DNA of 64,000 nucleotides from Prototheca cutis (taxonomy: Eukaryota; Chlorophyta; Trebouxiophyceae; Chlorellales; Chlorellaceae): the NCBI GenBank assembly GCA_002897115.2, contig BCIH01000004.1:340137-404136 (forward strand), given 5' to 3'. Positions 48,101 through 60,000 of this stretch are shown piece by piece. The notes beneath the pieces were generated by a model. That model was not told where the DNA came from, did no database searches, and saw only the letters and a program-made list of their open reading frames with translations. Both the position numbers and the translations under genes were made by a program. Position 1 is the stretch's first letter, and every line of letters begins with the position of its first letter.

Positions 48101-50157
48101 GACAAACAGAAAGCATGCCTACTATCCTGCGCACATTTCTTGGCTGCGTAGCCGGCAGTCAGCCTTTTGGGAGCGGCACGTCGCCCAGGGGCCCACCCCT
48201 GCGCTGGCGCTTGGTCCCGATGGGGCAGAGGCACGACTGGCTCCGCTGGTGCGTGCGCTGCACAAGCACGGCGCCGAAGCGGCACGCATGCGTGACCCCG
48301 CGCACGCCCGGCTGTTTCCGATGGTCGAGCTGGGTCTGGCGGTGATGCGCCTGTCCTGCGAGCGCCTGTTCGCCGTGCTCGCAGTGTGGGTGGCCTACCT
48401 TGTTTTCCGCGACCCGGGGCCGCTTGCCCGGCGATGGGCGATGCTCGTCGCGCACAGCTCGGCCGTGTTCCGCCACGCGGTGCTCATGGCGTTTCCCGCG
48501 GTGTGCTGGGTCTACGGCGCGGGTGCCGTGTTTTCCTCCTTTGTCACCGTCGTTTTTTGGAACCGGCCGCTCCGCGCCGCGGCGCAGGCGCTGCGCATCG
48601 CGACCGCCGGGCTCGAGCCCGCGGGCTGGGCCCCCGCCACGCCCGAGCAGTGCGAGCGCATGGGCGGGCAGTGCGCTGTGTGCTGGGGCGAACTCGGCGT
48701 GCTGCCGACTGGGGGAGTGGATGCCGGAGTGGCTGGGGACAGTGCTGCTGCCGCGGAAAGCCATCGGTCCCGCGACGCCGCGGGCGAGACTGTTTCGGGA
48801 ATTTCCAGCCGGGGAGCAAGCCGACTCAGGAGCGTGGGAAATGGCATGCGTTACGGGCTGTTGCGGCACCGCGGGACCCAGGGAGGGATCTGTGATCGCG
48901 ATGGGCATGAGGGGACTGACATCCGCGACGTGGACGCTATGCGTCGCGGGGAGTCGTCATTGGTCCCTACCGACCTTGGCGCCAGCCTGGACGGGGCATG
49001 CTCCGGAGCCGGCCACAGCGCCTCTGTCATGACTGCCACGAGGAGCGCGGGCGTTGAGGCGGCGAGCTGGCTCTCAAGGTCGTCGATTCGAAGCCGAAAT
49101 ACGACACGTGTCAGGGCGCCGGACAGTCACGGTGGCTGTGATCGATGGGCTGACGACGATGACAGCCAGGGAGCACGGCGCAATGATTTGGTGGACGATG
49201 CTGACGATCGACGGGATGATGAGCAGCGGGCAGGCCCAACCAACATCCAGGGTTCCCTTTCAGCCCCAGCAGCACACCCGCCGGCTCGCGTGCAGGGACC
49301 GTCGACAGATGGTGTGGCGCTGCCGTGTGGCCATGCGTACCACGCTGCCTGTATCCTCCAGTGGCTCCAACAGTGCTTTAGGTGGGTAGTTGGGTGGGCG
49401 TAGATGGCCTTGCCTGCATGCAGACGGATGGCGAGACTTGGGGATCCGCGTTGAGACAGCGCCGAGCCGCTTGATCGACGCACGAACGCTTGCACTGCTG
49501 GTTTGGCTATGAACCCAGGGCAGCAGTGCGATGACTGCTTCTTCCCTTCTCCATGCTACTTGATTCATCAATATGACCATACCAACCCAGAAGGTCTCTC
49601 TGTGACGCCCGTGTCTCTTCCTGCATGTCATTCACCACACAATGTGCAGTAGACTGAACCAAAGCCCTGCCACCGCCATCGTTCCACTGACCACATGCAG
49701 CCAGGGACGGACACCCTGCTGCCCCATGTGCCAAGCACCACTGGAACTCAAGGTCTGCTACCGCTGGCCCTTCAGCTGGCCTTGGAAAGCGCGGCGTGAT
49801 GCGCCGCTGCCACAGGAGGATGAGGACGTTGTGGGGGAGAATGGCGACGCGGGGCGCGGTCCTGCCGCGGCGGTGCCTGGCATCCGAGGCATCACCCTGC
49901 TCACGCAGGCGCTCCACGTGCGTATGGTTTTGCGCCAGAGTGCCACAGAAGCAATGGCCACTGAGAACGCTGTGCTGTGTTGTGTCCATGTGTTTGCATC
50001 GGAAGCGTGTGTGGTGCACGCAGCAATGCTGCCTCCCATTCCCCCCTTGATACAGGATGACTTCCGGGCCCGGTTTGAGGTGTTTGCGGGAGCCCAGATT
50101 GACGATAACGATGGCGCCAATGGCATCTTGCACCCGGATATCCGGCACGTGCATTGA
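45118..50157 (+). CDS. Very large multi-pass membrane RING-finger protein, RING interrupted by about 215 residues
   Basis: Six exons (45118-45256, 45578-46014, 46204-47650, 47851-49381, 49701-49917, 50056-50157) give 1290 residues. Hydrophobic segments: a signal-anchor start (LVAVVLVAVLAGLTTVSLL), then WASASTVSFAFLLLDG, ALAAAVLVLSALNAAWFPLAL, and a pair near residues 845-905 (LFAVLAVWVAYLVF, HAVLMAFPAVCWVYGAGAVF). The RING begins GGQCAVCWGELG (about 948) but the next ligands, LPCGHAYHAACILQWLQQC, come only at about 1166, followed by TPCCPMCQAPLE (about 1190). The spacer is Asp/Arg/Ser-rich and looks disordered. A membrane E3 ubiquitin ligase acting at ER or endosomes is likely by family logic. 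No close named relative is recognised. Confidence 0.8.
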
Positions 50158-50503
50158 GCGCCGGGGGGGGGGGGGGNGAAATGCAACTGGGCCCAGCGTC
50201 AGCTTTCTGACTGCCTGATGCTTTGCAACATGCATACGACCACTGTTCCTTTATGGCCTTTCTTTTCCTCTGATACAGGCCTGTTGGCACTGTTGATAGG
50301 GTGTGTTGCCACATGAACTGGCCATGCATGTCATCGGCTCATGTCTTAGGGCACGGATTTCGTTCCACTCATGCGTTCCCTTCCTGTTTGGATTTGCCAA
50401 AGGCCTTCCCTCCCAGGCGCACCAGGGACAGGCAATGTGCTTGATGCCATGCCAGCTCGCCCCGTCGATGCCTTGATGATGCTGCATACATGCAGGGCCG
50501 TTG
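50158..50503. other. Convergent 3' flanks, with a G-run and N
   Basis: Between the stop codons of the membrane RING gene and the J-like gene. A run of 14 G ends in an N at 50163-50177. No coding sequence is seen. Confidence 0.5.
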
Positions 50504-51501
50504 TCATGGCGCGGGCGTACACCGCTGGGTGCACCCGTACTGCAGCGTCTTGCTGAGCAGATAGAGCAGTAGCACCATGAACAAGATGATGAGAATCAGG
50601 ACCTGGAACAGCGTGGGAAAAGGGGCCATCCATTAGTCACACGACATGCTGGATTGCATGACACAAGCAAACAAGAAGGCAGGCCAAGGCCTGGGTGGCA
50701 CCCACCATAATAACCGGCAGAAAAAGAAGAATCACGCTGATGAGCAGCCAGCGTCGCGCAGCAAGGGAGGCGACGATACGGAAGAAAGTGTGAACCTTGG
50801 AGCGCTGGTGATACTCCCAAGCAGCAAATGTGGGCGGGTTCTTGGTCCTTGCACAGTCCTCAAGGTAGAGGAGGTGCAAGGTGCAGAAGTACCGGCTGAG
50901 CAGCGTTGTCCTCGCCTGCAAGTCATAGGTTGGGGAGGCACGGGGACCACTTCTGCTGAAGATTTTTCGGAAGAAATCCATTCTCTTGCCATGATGACTG
51001 GCCAATTCAACTGATATTTTGTGGAATACAACATTTAAATCAACCGAATGCACTCATACCACGTTCACAATGGCCCAGGCATTGCCGGTCGGCTCATGGT
51101 GGACGAGCCAAGCCAGCCGGCGATGGGCCAACTTGATTTCTGTAGGCGTTGCATCCTTGTCGACCTGGAACAGTGGATGTGCCATCAATGAAAGCTGTCG
51201 TGCTATGGCGCAGTGCTTGTTTGATGGCAGCCGCATTGGCCCTGCGGGGAGGAACTTGCGTGGCTGAACCAGGACGCGGCACGCCCAACAAACCCTCACC
51301 AGACAAATCGGCACCTGCAGTATTGCAAAGCAGTTCTCGCGACAAGCGGTGATCCGGTCAACCTCCTGTGCGAGAAGCGACCTGTAATGAGTATTGGAAG
51401 TACAAAATGTTTAACAGCCTGATGTCGGGACGATGCCCACGATGCCCGAGCCCGGCTCCCCCACGAGCTACACACACCTGTTTCGAGATGCCCTCCGGCA
51501 T
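50504..51501 (-). CDS. J-like membrane protein with degenerate HPD motif
   Basis: Splicing of short exons 51501-51478, 51365-51315 and 51164-51060 builds a DnaJ-type domain: ENCFAILQVDKDATPTEIKL then AHRRLAWLVHHEPTGNAWAI. Where canonical J domains have His-Pro-Asp, this one has His-His-Glu, so it probably cannot stimulate Hsp70 ATPase in the normal way. The exon around 50950-50705 and the last exon (50602-50504) add two hydrophobic segments, WLLISVILLFLPVI and LILIILFMVLLLYLLS, giving a C-terminal membrane hairpin, then a short tail. The junction between the third exon and the 50.9 kb exon is uncertain, as is the start codon (first ATG in the small first exon). No specific family name is offered. 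Confidence 0.55.
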
Positions 51502-51721
51502 TCGCCGAGCTCTGGGTCAGGATCCGCCATGTCCACACAGCGTCCCTCGCCTCCCAATGCGTTGCTGATAACCTTGCATCCCCAAGGATCGTCCGCGGAA
51601 CGCCGTGTTACATGGATGTCGTTGGGCGGAGGCAGTATTTCAAGGCGTTCAGCCCCACCTGATGGGGCCGACTCGGCACCGAGGGCCAATGCGGGTTGGT
51701 TTTCCAGAGATCAAGGGGATT
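51433..51721 (+). other. Open frame of 96 codons, coding status unclear
   Basis: An ATG-to-TGA frame reads MPTMPEPGSPTSYTHLFRDA and ends GWFSRDQGD. The opposite strand is open over much of the same stretch and probably carries the first exon of the J-like gene. Codon use is only mildly biased. No family is recognised, so I do not call it a gene. Confidence 0.2.
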
Positions 51722-52219
51722 GAGAGAAGGTTTGGGGCGCAGCATGTGGGCATGCAGCAACGAAAGGGGGTCTGAGAAGTTGTGATCGACTGTGCGGATA
51801 ATTTTTTTTGGGGGGGCCTGGAGTCCCAGATGGGTGATCATCGAAATCATCACCGGAAATCAATACTATGCAGGGCAAAAATAATGCAACCAGCTCAGCC
51901 AGCAACAGCGTCACATCACCCCGGGGGTTGCTGGGCATCCCTGATGGCTGTGAATTGTCACCCCCCACAGGGCAAGAGGAAGGTGGACCACCTCAGTGAT
52001 GGACAACCAAGGTGTGACAATTGTCGTGCCAGGATCAATTTCCAGGGCCTTCTAAAAGCTCCTTGCACGACCTGCTCTGCTGCCAAGAAGGAACTAAACC
52101 CATTCTCTGAGCGACGTGGCCAGGGAATGCGGGGGCAAACAGGCATTTTATTTGGAAGACATGCCCTTGCTGTGCAGGTGGGAGCCTTGCCACAAATCTC
52201 GAGAAGGGTTTCATCATTT
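51722..52219. other. Intergenic region upstream of the J-like gene
   Basis: About 500 bp with no convincing coding sequence. It should hold the J-like gene promoter and the DUF3531 gene 3' UTR. A T-run followed by G-run lies at 51802-51816. Confidence 0.4.
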
Positions 52220-52981
52220 TCAGCCGAAATCATACTTTTCGAGGACGTCTTCCTCGTCGTCCTCCTCGTCATCATCCGGGATGCTGTACTGCATGGGATC
52301 CATGGTCACATCCAGTACCGACCTGTCCGGCACGGGCCAGTCTTCGTTGATGCCGCCGATGATGAGACGCTTGATTCCCAGGTGATCCAGGCTCAAGCCC
52401 TTGAGCGCATTGATCAAGATGTCCAGCGCCAGATCATCGGCAGACCCCATGTCCACCCTGCAGCAGTTGGAGTGATGTTTGCTTAAGTTCACAAGACCCT
52501 ATGCGGGGGGCTGGGGGGGGGGGGGGACAACCCTCCAACAGGGAAGGTTCTGCGGTGCAAGGAGCGCTTTTGCCGGGAAGCAAGCGGAGGCCTGGAAACA
52601 GCAAGGTCAAGCCCACAACTATTTGCCTGCTGCAGCCCCTCCACCCCCAAAACCTCCAAAACAGGCAGCACACCAGAATCGGAGCCAGGTGCCCTTGGAT
52701 TCGAGGTCGGTGGCATCCATCATGGCAGAGGGTGTGGCAATGCGGACGTCCTCTGGATCGCCGTCCTCGTCAAAACCATATGGCATGTGGCTCAGATCGT
52801 AGCGTGCCGTGCGCATGATCTTCATGCTCGACGCGTCGTAGGCCCCCAGTCGGCCCAGCAGATACCAAGCGTTCACGACCTCCTGCACCATGTCCATCCC
52901 CGCGGAAGACGCCGGGTCGTACAGCTCAATCCAAATCCACAAGTCAAACTGGTCCACCCGTCGAAACCTGTAGTTGATGGC

Positions 52982-53077
<96 letters not shown>

Positions 53078-53729
53078 CGCGTGCGTGCGCGTGCGCGCGT
53101 ACTCGCCAATGGATGCTTTTCCAACCACCGATGCGGTGCCAATGACATATCCAAACGAGCAGCCACATGCAGACGGCCATGTCGCTGCAGGATTTGCTAC
53201 CCCAGCCCTACCCCCTTTGTAACTCTTACTTGATATCTATGGGCCGCATTTCGCCTGCACGACGACGGTCCAAAATGTCGTTCAGGACAGAGGCCGGGGA
53301 AATGGACGGCATGCCTGCGGTGCGCAGCTGCCGCCTGATCTCATCGCTGTCACCCTGGGCACTGTCCAAGATCTTGGCAAGCACGGGGTCGTCCTTGGCT
53401 TGAGCCTCCAGTTGCCTGTGGAAATAAGGTCGGTGAGGGCTCAGACGGGCTAGGTGAGCATGGCCTCGTGAAATACCTCCTTGAAGTCCCCTCCTTGTCC
53501 AGCCTCTGGCCGACCGCACCACCTCCACCAAAATCTTCGACGCCACAACATACCTGAACCATTCCGCCATGTACTCCTCCTGTGTTGGTTTGGATCTCAT
53601 GAGCTGCCTTCGATGCACCAGACGCGGGCCCCATCGTGCGTGAGAGCTGGCAAAGGGTCTCGCTGCCGCGCGCAGCCGACACGACGCGAGCAGCCTCGAT
53701 GGCGGCGCCAGGAAGGCCCTGCTGCCCAT
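52220..53729 (-). CDS. DUF3531 protein, probably plastid-targeted
   Basis: Four exons (53729-53554, 53415-53230, 52967-52674, 52457-52220) encode 297 residues. The first 55 residues are Ala/Arg/Ser-rich without acids (LAPPSRLLASCRLRAAARPF), a transit peptide. The conserved core reads FRRVDQFDLWIWIELYDPAS, VVNAWYLLGRLGAYDASSM and VDMGSADDLALDILINALKG, the layout of the DUF3531 family shared by cyanobacteria and plastid-bearing eukaryotes. The end is strongly acidic (PDDDEEDDEEDVLEKYDFG). Function is not established for the family; cyanobacterial descent suggests a plastid housekeeping role. The second intron holds a long GT microsatellite. Confidence 0.88.
52513..52526. repeat. G homopolymer (14)
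   Basis: Lies in the third intron of the DUF3531 gene. Confidence 0.85.
52985..53099. repeat. (GT)n microsatellite, turning to GC/GT, in a DUF3531 intron
   Basis: An almost perfect GT dinucleotide array of more than 80 bases followed by a GC and GTGC stretch to about 53099. It lies within an intron between exons 53415-53230 and 52967-52674. Alternating purine-pyrimidine DNA of this length can adopt Z-form and is normally length-polymorphic. Confidence 0.95.
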
Positions 53730-54041
53730 GCCGCCCACTCTTCAAGTATTACAAAATCAATGTGCATGTTAGGAAGGTTGCTGGGGGGGCATCGTTCCTA
53801 ACAGAACCAAGAGGCCCATGCTATTGTTCGTCATATCCTTGTTTCCTTTCCGGATCGCCCATTTTCAATCCCCAGATCTCTTGGCCAAGGACCCCCCCTC
53901 CCGGGGGGCGATGTTGATTCCAGAAAAGTTGGCATCATCAGAAAACAGAGGTGATCTACATGTTTGCAGCACAAAGCTACCACAGCAGTGGCATGGAAGC
54001 ACAGGTGTATAAGTACACAAAATCCAAGCCATCAGCATCGC
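53730..54041. other. Intergenic region between DUF3531 start and VTA1 stop
   Basis: 312 bp between two minus-strand genes; promoter of the DUF3531 gene and 3' UTR of the VTA1-like gene. No gene seen. Confidence 0.5.
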
Positions 54042-56660
54042 TCATGAGGGCGGCATCGTCAGCAGGCGCAGGGCATCGTTCAAGTACTTTATGGCCGTCT
54101 TCACGTCCTCAAATGACAAGGCACTGCTCGCCGTCTTTGCCAATTTTTGAGCCTCCGTGATTGCAGCGAGAGAGGGCTCGAATCCCGGCACCGGGGCGAT
54201 GGCCGCCGGCGCCCAGCCCTCGGGTGAGGGGACTCTGCCTGCCCCAGGTGGCTGTGGGAATGCCCTGCTGGACCCGACTGCAGCGGCTGGCGGGGGCCCC
54301 CCTGTCGGCGACCTCCGACCATCCTGCTGCGCAGGCCGACTGCCGGGCGGCTGCACCAGGGGACTGCCAAATCCCTGCCCTGAAGACGCTCCAGCGATGC
54401 CTGAAGGGGGTTGGCCACCCGTACCACTGTTGCTTGCGCGACCCATGGACACAGAAGGTGCTTGAGGAGCACCGAGCACAGATGCACCATCGGAGCCGGC
54501 CGTGCTGCTGCCAGAGGCTGCCCTGGGGAGGGGCTGGGGTGCTGCCGTGCCCAGCGCCTCGATCCGGTCAATAGTGGTGCTCATGTAAGCCCCATCCGCC
54601 GTCCTCACCAGGTAGGAGGGAGGCCTGCACGGTTGAGCAATGCAAGCATTCAAACAATGCTGTCTCATTTCTGGACGATGAGCTGGAGTTGCCGTCTCTA
54701 TTGGAGGGCAGCGTCCACAATTCAATTCATGCAACCACACTTGGCATTTCCAACCAGTCTTGAACCAGTCACCCCCCCACCACACGCCCCATCCCACAGA
54801 GATCAAAAACAAAATCATCCACACACCATTGTGAGGCGTCCACCTCGGCTATCGTGGCGTCCTTTGTGGTGCCGTCGGGCGCATGCAGGAGCACATCCTC
54901 CCCGCTCTGAATGTCCGGCACCAACGCCTCTCCCTTGCAAGCCTCAATGCTGCCTGCAGAGCGCCGATGCAGTGCCGGGTACTCTACCATCGACATGTAC
55001 CCTGTTGTTGAAGCAAGTATCAGGATCCCCATCCCCGGCCCACCGGGTACCACACCTGACAGGGCCACAAAATACGTCGCCACCTCGTCTTCGGAAGCAG
55101 GAGGCGTGACCTTGGCAACGGTACCCTTGGTCGGACCCGGCGCTCCTTCTGGCCAGTACAACACCTGCATCAATTGGTTTGGGCGCGTACAACTGTGTGA
55201 AAAACATGACTCCTGGCATCACCAATGACCAGCTTTGACGTCCTTGACACGAAGAAAACACGAGTCACCATGCTGCCTCTCAACGTCTATCAACAACTGC
55301 ATGTACCTTTTGGAAAGTATGAAAAATGCGGGGTGGTGGTGGTGTCCACACCACCCTTGGTGGCGCGGAGCCCAGGCTGAGGCTCACAGTCGGCGACAGC
55401 GGAGGCGAGGGGAGCCTGAGGCCTCCATCATCCGCGTCGCCTTCGTCCCTGTTTTCTTCGGTCTGTGAGGCAGCGGATGGGGCTTGGTTCGCCGAATTAT
55501 GGGCATCCAGAGCAGGACAGCCGGCTGTGCTGCTGGGGCCCGCAGAGGTGACTCTGTCCCTTTCGTTCTCGTTGTCATCAGCGCCAGCAATACCGTCGGT
55601 GGGGGATCCATCAGCCGCGTCGGCCGCAGTAGGATCTTGCGCAGCCAGCGCCTTGTCTGCTTCCGTGACAGGCACACTGGGCGCCTGGACCAGCTCATCC
55701 ATCAGCAGCTCATCCTCTTCCGATACGGGCGGCATCTGGGCAGAAGGTGGCGGGTCGGGCACTCGCCCCTCGCTCAGCGCCTTGCGGATGTCTGCTGCTC
55801 GCCACGCAGCAAACCGCTGCTTCATCGCCGTCTCCGGCGACAGCGGTCCAAACTGATTCAGGATCTGCATGCACACGTGGGAGTGCAGAGATCTCTACAT
55901 GACCAATGTCTCCACCCCTCTCCTCCACAACTAGTGACAACACCAACAAGAACAAGCCCCGAAGGGCCCCCTACGCGCACCTCGATGAAGATGCTGGCGG
56001 CATAGTATGTAATGGCAGCATTCCGATCCGACTGACCTGCTCGATCAGCCCTGTCGGCCCTTCCAAACACAGACAGTGCAAAATTCTCGCAGTGTGAGGC
56101 GTCGCCAGGGCCTAGGTCCAGCACCTGCTTGTCATGCTCCAGGGTCCCCATCAGAGCCGTAAGTAGGTCCTTGATGTCGGGATGAAGGTTTCCCACCCCC
56201 AGCTCCACTGCCTGTCCGGGAGTGTACACGGTGTGGTCTGTGATTGATTGGGGAGGCTAACCTGAGGCCTGGCTGAAGACCGGCCCAGCCTGCCTAGCCA
56301 GCCTGCCTAGGGGAGAGGGTTCCGGTCTTGCCCCGGTGGCAGGCCCTGGTCTCAACGAGCTCAAGCAGGAGTGCGATCCTTGGATGCAAACATCATCATC
56401 CCATATTTTTACGGGCTCCACGTCCATGTTCCCCTCAATCCATGCCCAGCACGTACTTGGGACATGGCGTAGAGCCGGCAGTAGTAAGCGATCTTGGGGT
56501 CCGCCTTGGCCACCTCCGAGGCCCGCTGCGCATTGCAGTCCAACCTCCGGGTCAGAAACGATCGATCAAAGCATCCATACCCACAACCCATGTCTGGCTG
56601 CCGCGCTGGTACCTGGAGAAAGGGGAGGAGTATCTTCTTCTGCTCCTGAAGAGTCGCCAT
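54042..56660 (-). CDS. VTA1/LIP5 homolog, ESCRT-III/Vps4 regulator, with an inserted extra segment
   Basis: Activates the Vps4/SKD1 ATPase that recycles ESCRT-III during multivesicular body formation. Seven exons (56660-56613, 56525-56457, 56211-55981, 55864-55307, 55164-55056, 55001-54827, 54624-54042) give 590 residues. The tandem MIT-like N-domain is textbook: MATLQEQKKILLPFLQ joined to RASEVAKADPKIAYYCRLYA, then ALMGTLEHDKQVL, HCENFALSVFGRADRADRAG and ITYYAASIFIEVLNQFG. An acidic/Pro linker follows, and the C-terminal dimerisation helix is FEDVKTAIKYLNDALRLL. Plant LIP5 is about 420 residues; here an added block of about 120 residues (VLYWPEGAPGPTKGTVAKVT ... YLVRTADGAYMSTTIDRIEA) sits between linker and C-domain. 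Confidence 0.92.
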
Positions 56661-57058
56661 AGCGTGTCTGCCCTGGACGCACTCGATCGCCTCGCGCAAC
56701 CTCCTCAGTCCATATGTACTGGTGTCGGTGTCGTAACCTAAGATCCGAAATGGGCGCAGATTTCAAGGGAGAGCTGGTCTTCTGTAACGCGGCGATCGCA
56801 GACACCCGGTCTCTGGATCAGTTCTCTCTGCACGGAATGAGGGTCCCCTTCGCGAATGGGCCGCCGAGAATGATGACCTGAGCCGGTCTGCATTCCCCTG
56901 TCACAAACCTGCCCTTCATTCGAACGAGACAGTAAATTGTGATTACATTTTGCTTTGAAAAGCACATCTGGCGATTGCATGCGATGAGTTTATGGCACCG
57001 CCTGACTTGATGCTTCGAGAAGAATTGCCCACACGCATCGACTGACTAGGACCGCACG
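56661..57058. promoter_or_regulatory. Divergent promoter of VTA1-like and Lon genes
   Basis: 398 bp between outward-facing start codons. No coding sequence or specific element is recognised. Confidence 0.45.
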
Positions 57059-60000
57059 ATGCTGAGGTTGAGGCTGCCAGCGGCCTTGACGCTGGCAAAA
57101 GGATACCCATTGTCTCAGTCTGCCGGACCTCAGGCCCTGGCGGAGGGCGCCTGGGTCCCCGGTGAGCTCAGACCCCTGCTGGGCGCTCGCCACTACTCCG
57201 ATGATGGCGACAAGAAGGAATCGGGCATGGATCGCTTGCTGAAATAGTGCGCCAGGATGTGGTGCTCGTGTGATGGGCTCAGTGGGCGTGTTACGGGCGG
57301 CATGCAGCCGCCTGGGGGCTGATAAAGGGGGGAGGGTGGCCGAGAGTGCTGGTCCAATTGCCTTGGCTGGCTCCATGAGCGTGGGATCTGGCAGCCTTGT
57401 GGCCAGGCTCGATCACCTGGAATGTCTCACACAGTCTTAATCATTCACAACAATTCTTTCCTGCATCCAGTTTCTCGAGCACGGAGCCGACTCCTGCGGG
57501 GAGCTCCTCCTCCGAGTCGCAAGCGACTGAGGCGAGCAGCGCTGAGGAGCCAGCAGCCAGCGAGGGGCCCAACGGCTCGCTGGTCCCTGCATCACCCGAG
57601 CAGCGATACCGCGAGGTGATGGCGGTACAGCTGGCGCGCCGCCCGCTGTTCCCCGGGGGCATCATGCCCGTTGTCGTCTCCAACAATGAGCTCATCAAGG
57701 AGCTGTTCCAGCTGCGCAAGCAAAAGTGTGTCTTGTTTGCGTGGGCATGGGCCAAGCATTTGGGTCAGGGGGCACAGTGTGCATGCGTTTGGTGTCTGCT
57801 GTCCAACGGATGGGCCTTCAGTAGTGCTGCATGAATGCCCTGCCATGCGACATCCTATCATGTGCAGTGCCCAGGCGTATGTGGGGGCTTTTATGCAGCG
57901 GCACCCCCCGCCGACCGCCAATGCCATGGAGGAGGGCACGGCCAGCCCCGCAGACGTACTGGGAGTTCCGCAGACCGAGGCATCGGCGGCTGGGAATTTG
58001 ACTGATGCCGAGGACCCATCAGCGGCTCTGGAAGAAGTGGGCACCTTTGCACAGGTGCACGCCATCATCCCCCATGACCAGGGTGCACAGCTGCTCCTGC
58101 TGGGCCACCGCCGCATCTGCCGTACCGGCCTGGTGAGTTTAAGAGGGGAATGTTCAAGCATTTGAGGGATTGTCTCACCCATTCTTCCAACCCGCCCCAC
58201 CCAAAGACATCCATGCATGCATTGAAACAGCGCCAAACTCTAATCCCGTACAGGCTGGTCGGGACCCACTGCGCGTGGCGGTGCAGCACCTTCGGGACGA
58301 GCGGTATGACCCCGAGCAGGACGAGCTCAAGGCGACGACGATGGAAATCATCTCCACCATCAAGGAACTGCTCCAGCTGCACCCACTCTACAACGAACAG
58401 ATGCGCAACTTCATCCAGGTAGATGTCTGTGTGTGGATGTGGAGTTGGCTGTGGGTGGGCAGTGGGCTTGGCCTGCAGATCTGCCGATGGGCTTCTGTTA
58501 TGATGGATGTTTCCCCTCTTTCTCCTTCAATCCCTCAATGCATCAATCCACTCTTTAACATCCACCCACAGTTTGGCGCCGACTTTCACGACCTTTCGCG
58601 GCTGGCTGACCTCGCAGCGAGCCTGACGACTGCTGACTCAGCAGCGCTGCAGGCCTGCCTGCAGCAGCTCAGTGTGCCGGAGCGTGCAGCCCAGGTCCTG
58701 CTTCTCGTGAAGAAGGAAGTCGAGCTGTGCCGGCTGCAGGCCGACATTGGCCGGCGTGTGGAGGAAAAGATATCAAAGGACCAGCGAAAGTATTTCCTCA
58801 TGGAACAGCTCAAGAGCATCAAGAAAGAGCTTGGTCTGGAGAAGGATGAAAAGTCGGCCCTTGTTCAAAGGTTTGTTTGTCATGTTTAGGGTTTTCTGGT
58901 CCGGACTGCCTTGTTGCGGCACGTGGTGCTCTAGGGCCGGTCAGGTTGACCACTCCAGTCGCTCTGCAGACCAATGAACACTCCACCCACCTGAATGGAT
59001 GAATGATGCCCCAGGTTCCGTGAGAGACTGGCCCCGCTCGGCGACGGCATCCCGGCCGATGTTATGCGTGTGATTGAGGACGAACTGGAGAAGCTCCAGG
59101 TGAGTTGCCGTGTGTGTGTGTGGGGGGGGGGGGGGGGGGGGGGGGTATGAATATTGTTTGTCGCCGGTAATGAGCGTGTACTGGAGTAAAATTGCACCCC
59201 CACCCAATCTACCCCCGACATCACCACGCAGGCCATCGAGCCTGCATCGTCGGAATTCAACGTCACGCGCAACTACTTGGACTGGCTGACGAGTCTGCCG
59301 TGGGGCAAGGTCGCGCTCGAGCGCCTCGATGTCCAGGCCGCCCAGGAGGTGAGGTTGCGGATGGGACTGGGTGGGCGAGGGATGGATGGATCCTGTCTCG
59401 TTGGTGGTGCGCAGATTGATGATTGCAGGACTGCTGCTACCGACAGAGGGCCGATGGTTGGGAGCATGTAATCCTCGCTATACATCCACACATGACCACA
59501 CGCACCCATCCACCCCTTGAACATCTTTCTTAGGTTCTGGATGAGGATCACTATGGCTTGGAAGACGTGAAGAAGCTGATTCTGGAGTTTATCGCCGTGG
59601 GCAAGCTGCGCGGCTCCACCCAGGTGCGGGCATGTTTGTGCTTGTGCACGGAGGTGCAGGTGTTTGAGTGTGTGCTCACGCCTGCACAGGTGCGTGCATG
59701 CACCACAAAGTAGCTCAGGCTGGTTTCCTCGACACGCACATGCTGCCAGGGCAAGATTCTGTGCCTGGTGGGCCCGCCAGGCGTGGGCAAGACCTCGGTG
59801 GGTCGCAGCATCGCAAGGGCACTGGAACGCAAGTATTTCCGCTTTTCTGTTGGTGGCCTTTCGGATGTCGCCGAAATCAAAGGTAATGATGTGTGTTTGT
59901 TGCTGGGTTGATGGTGGTGTGTTGTTTGATATGAGGTTTTGGACCACCTTTTGAGCCGTTGACCGGAATCAGACCCGCATGAGGACCCACGTTTTTGGTT

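Noticed and set aside
48159..48908. A 249-codon minus-strand frame rich in His and Arg
   Set aside because: Antisense of the membrane RING gene's fourth exon; low complexity from GC-rich codons.
52619..53233. Frames reading poly-(Thr-His) or poly-(Cys-Val)
   Set aside because: These are translations of the GT microsatellite in an intron, not protein-coding sequence.
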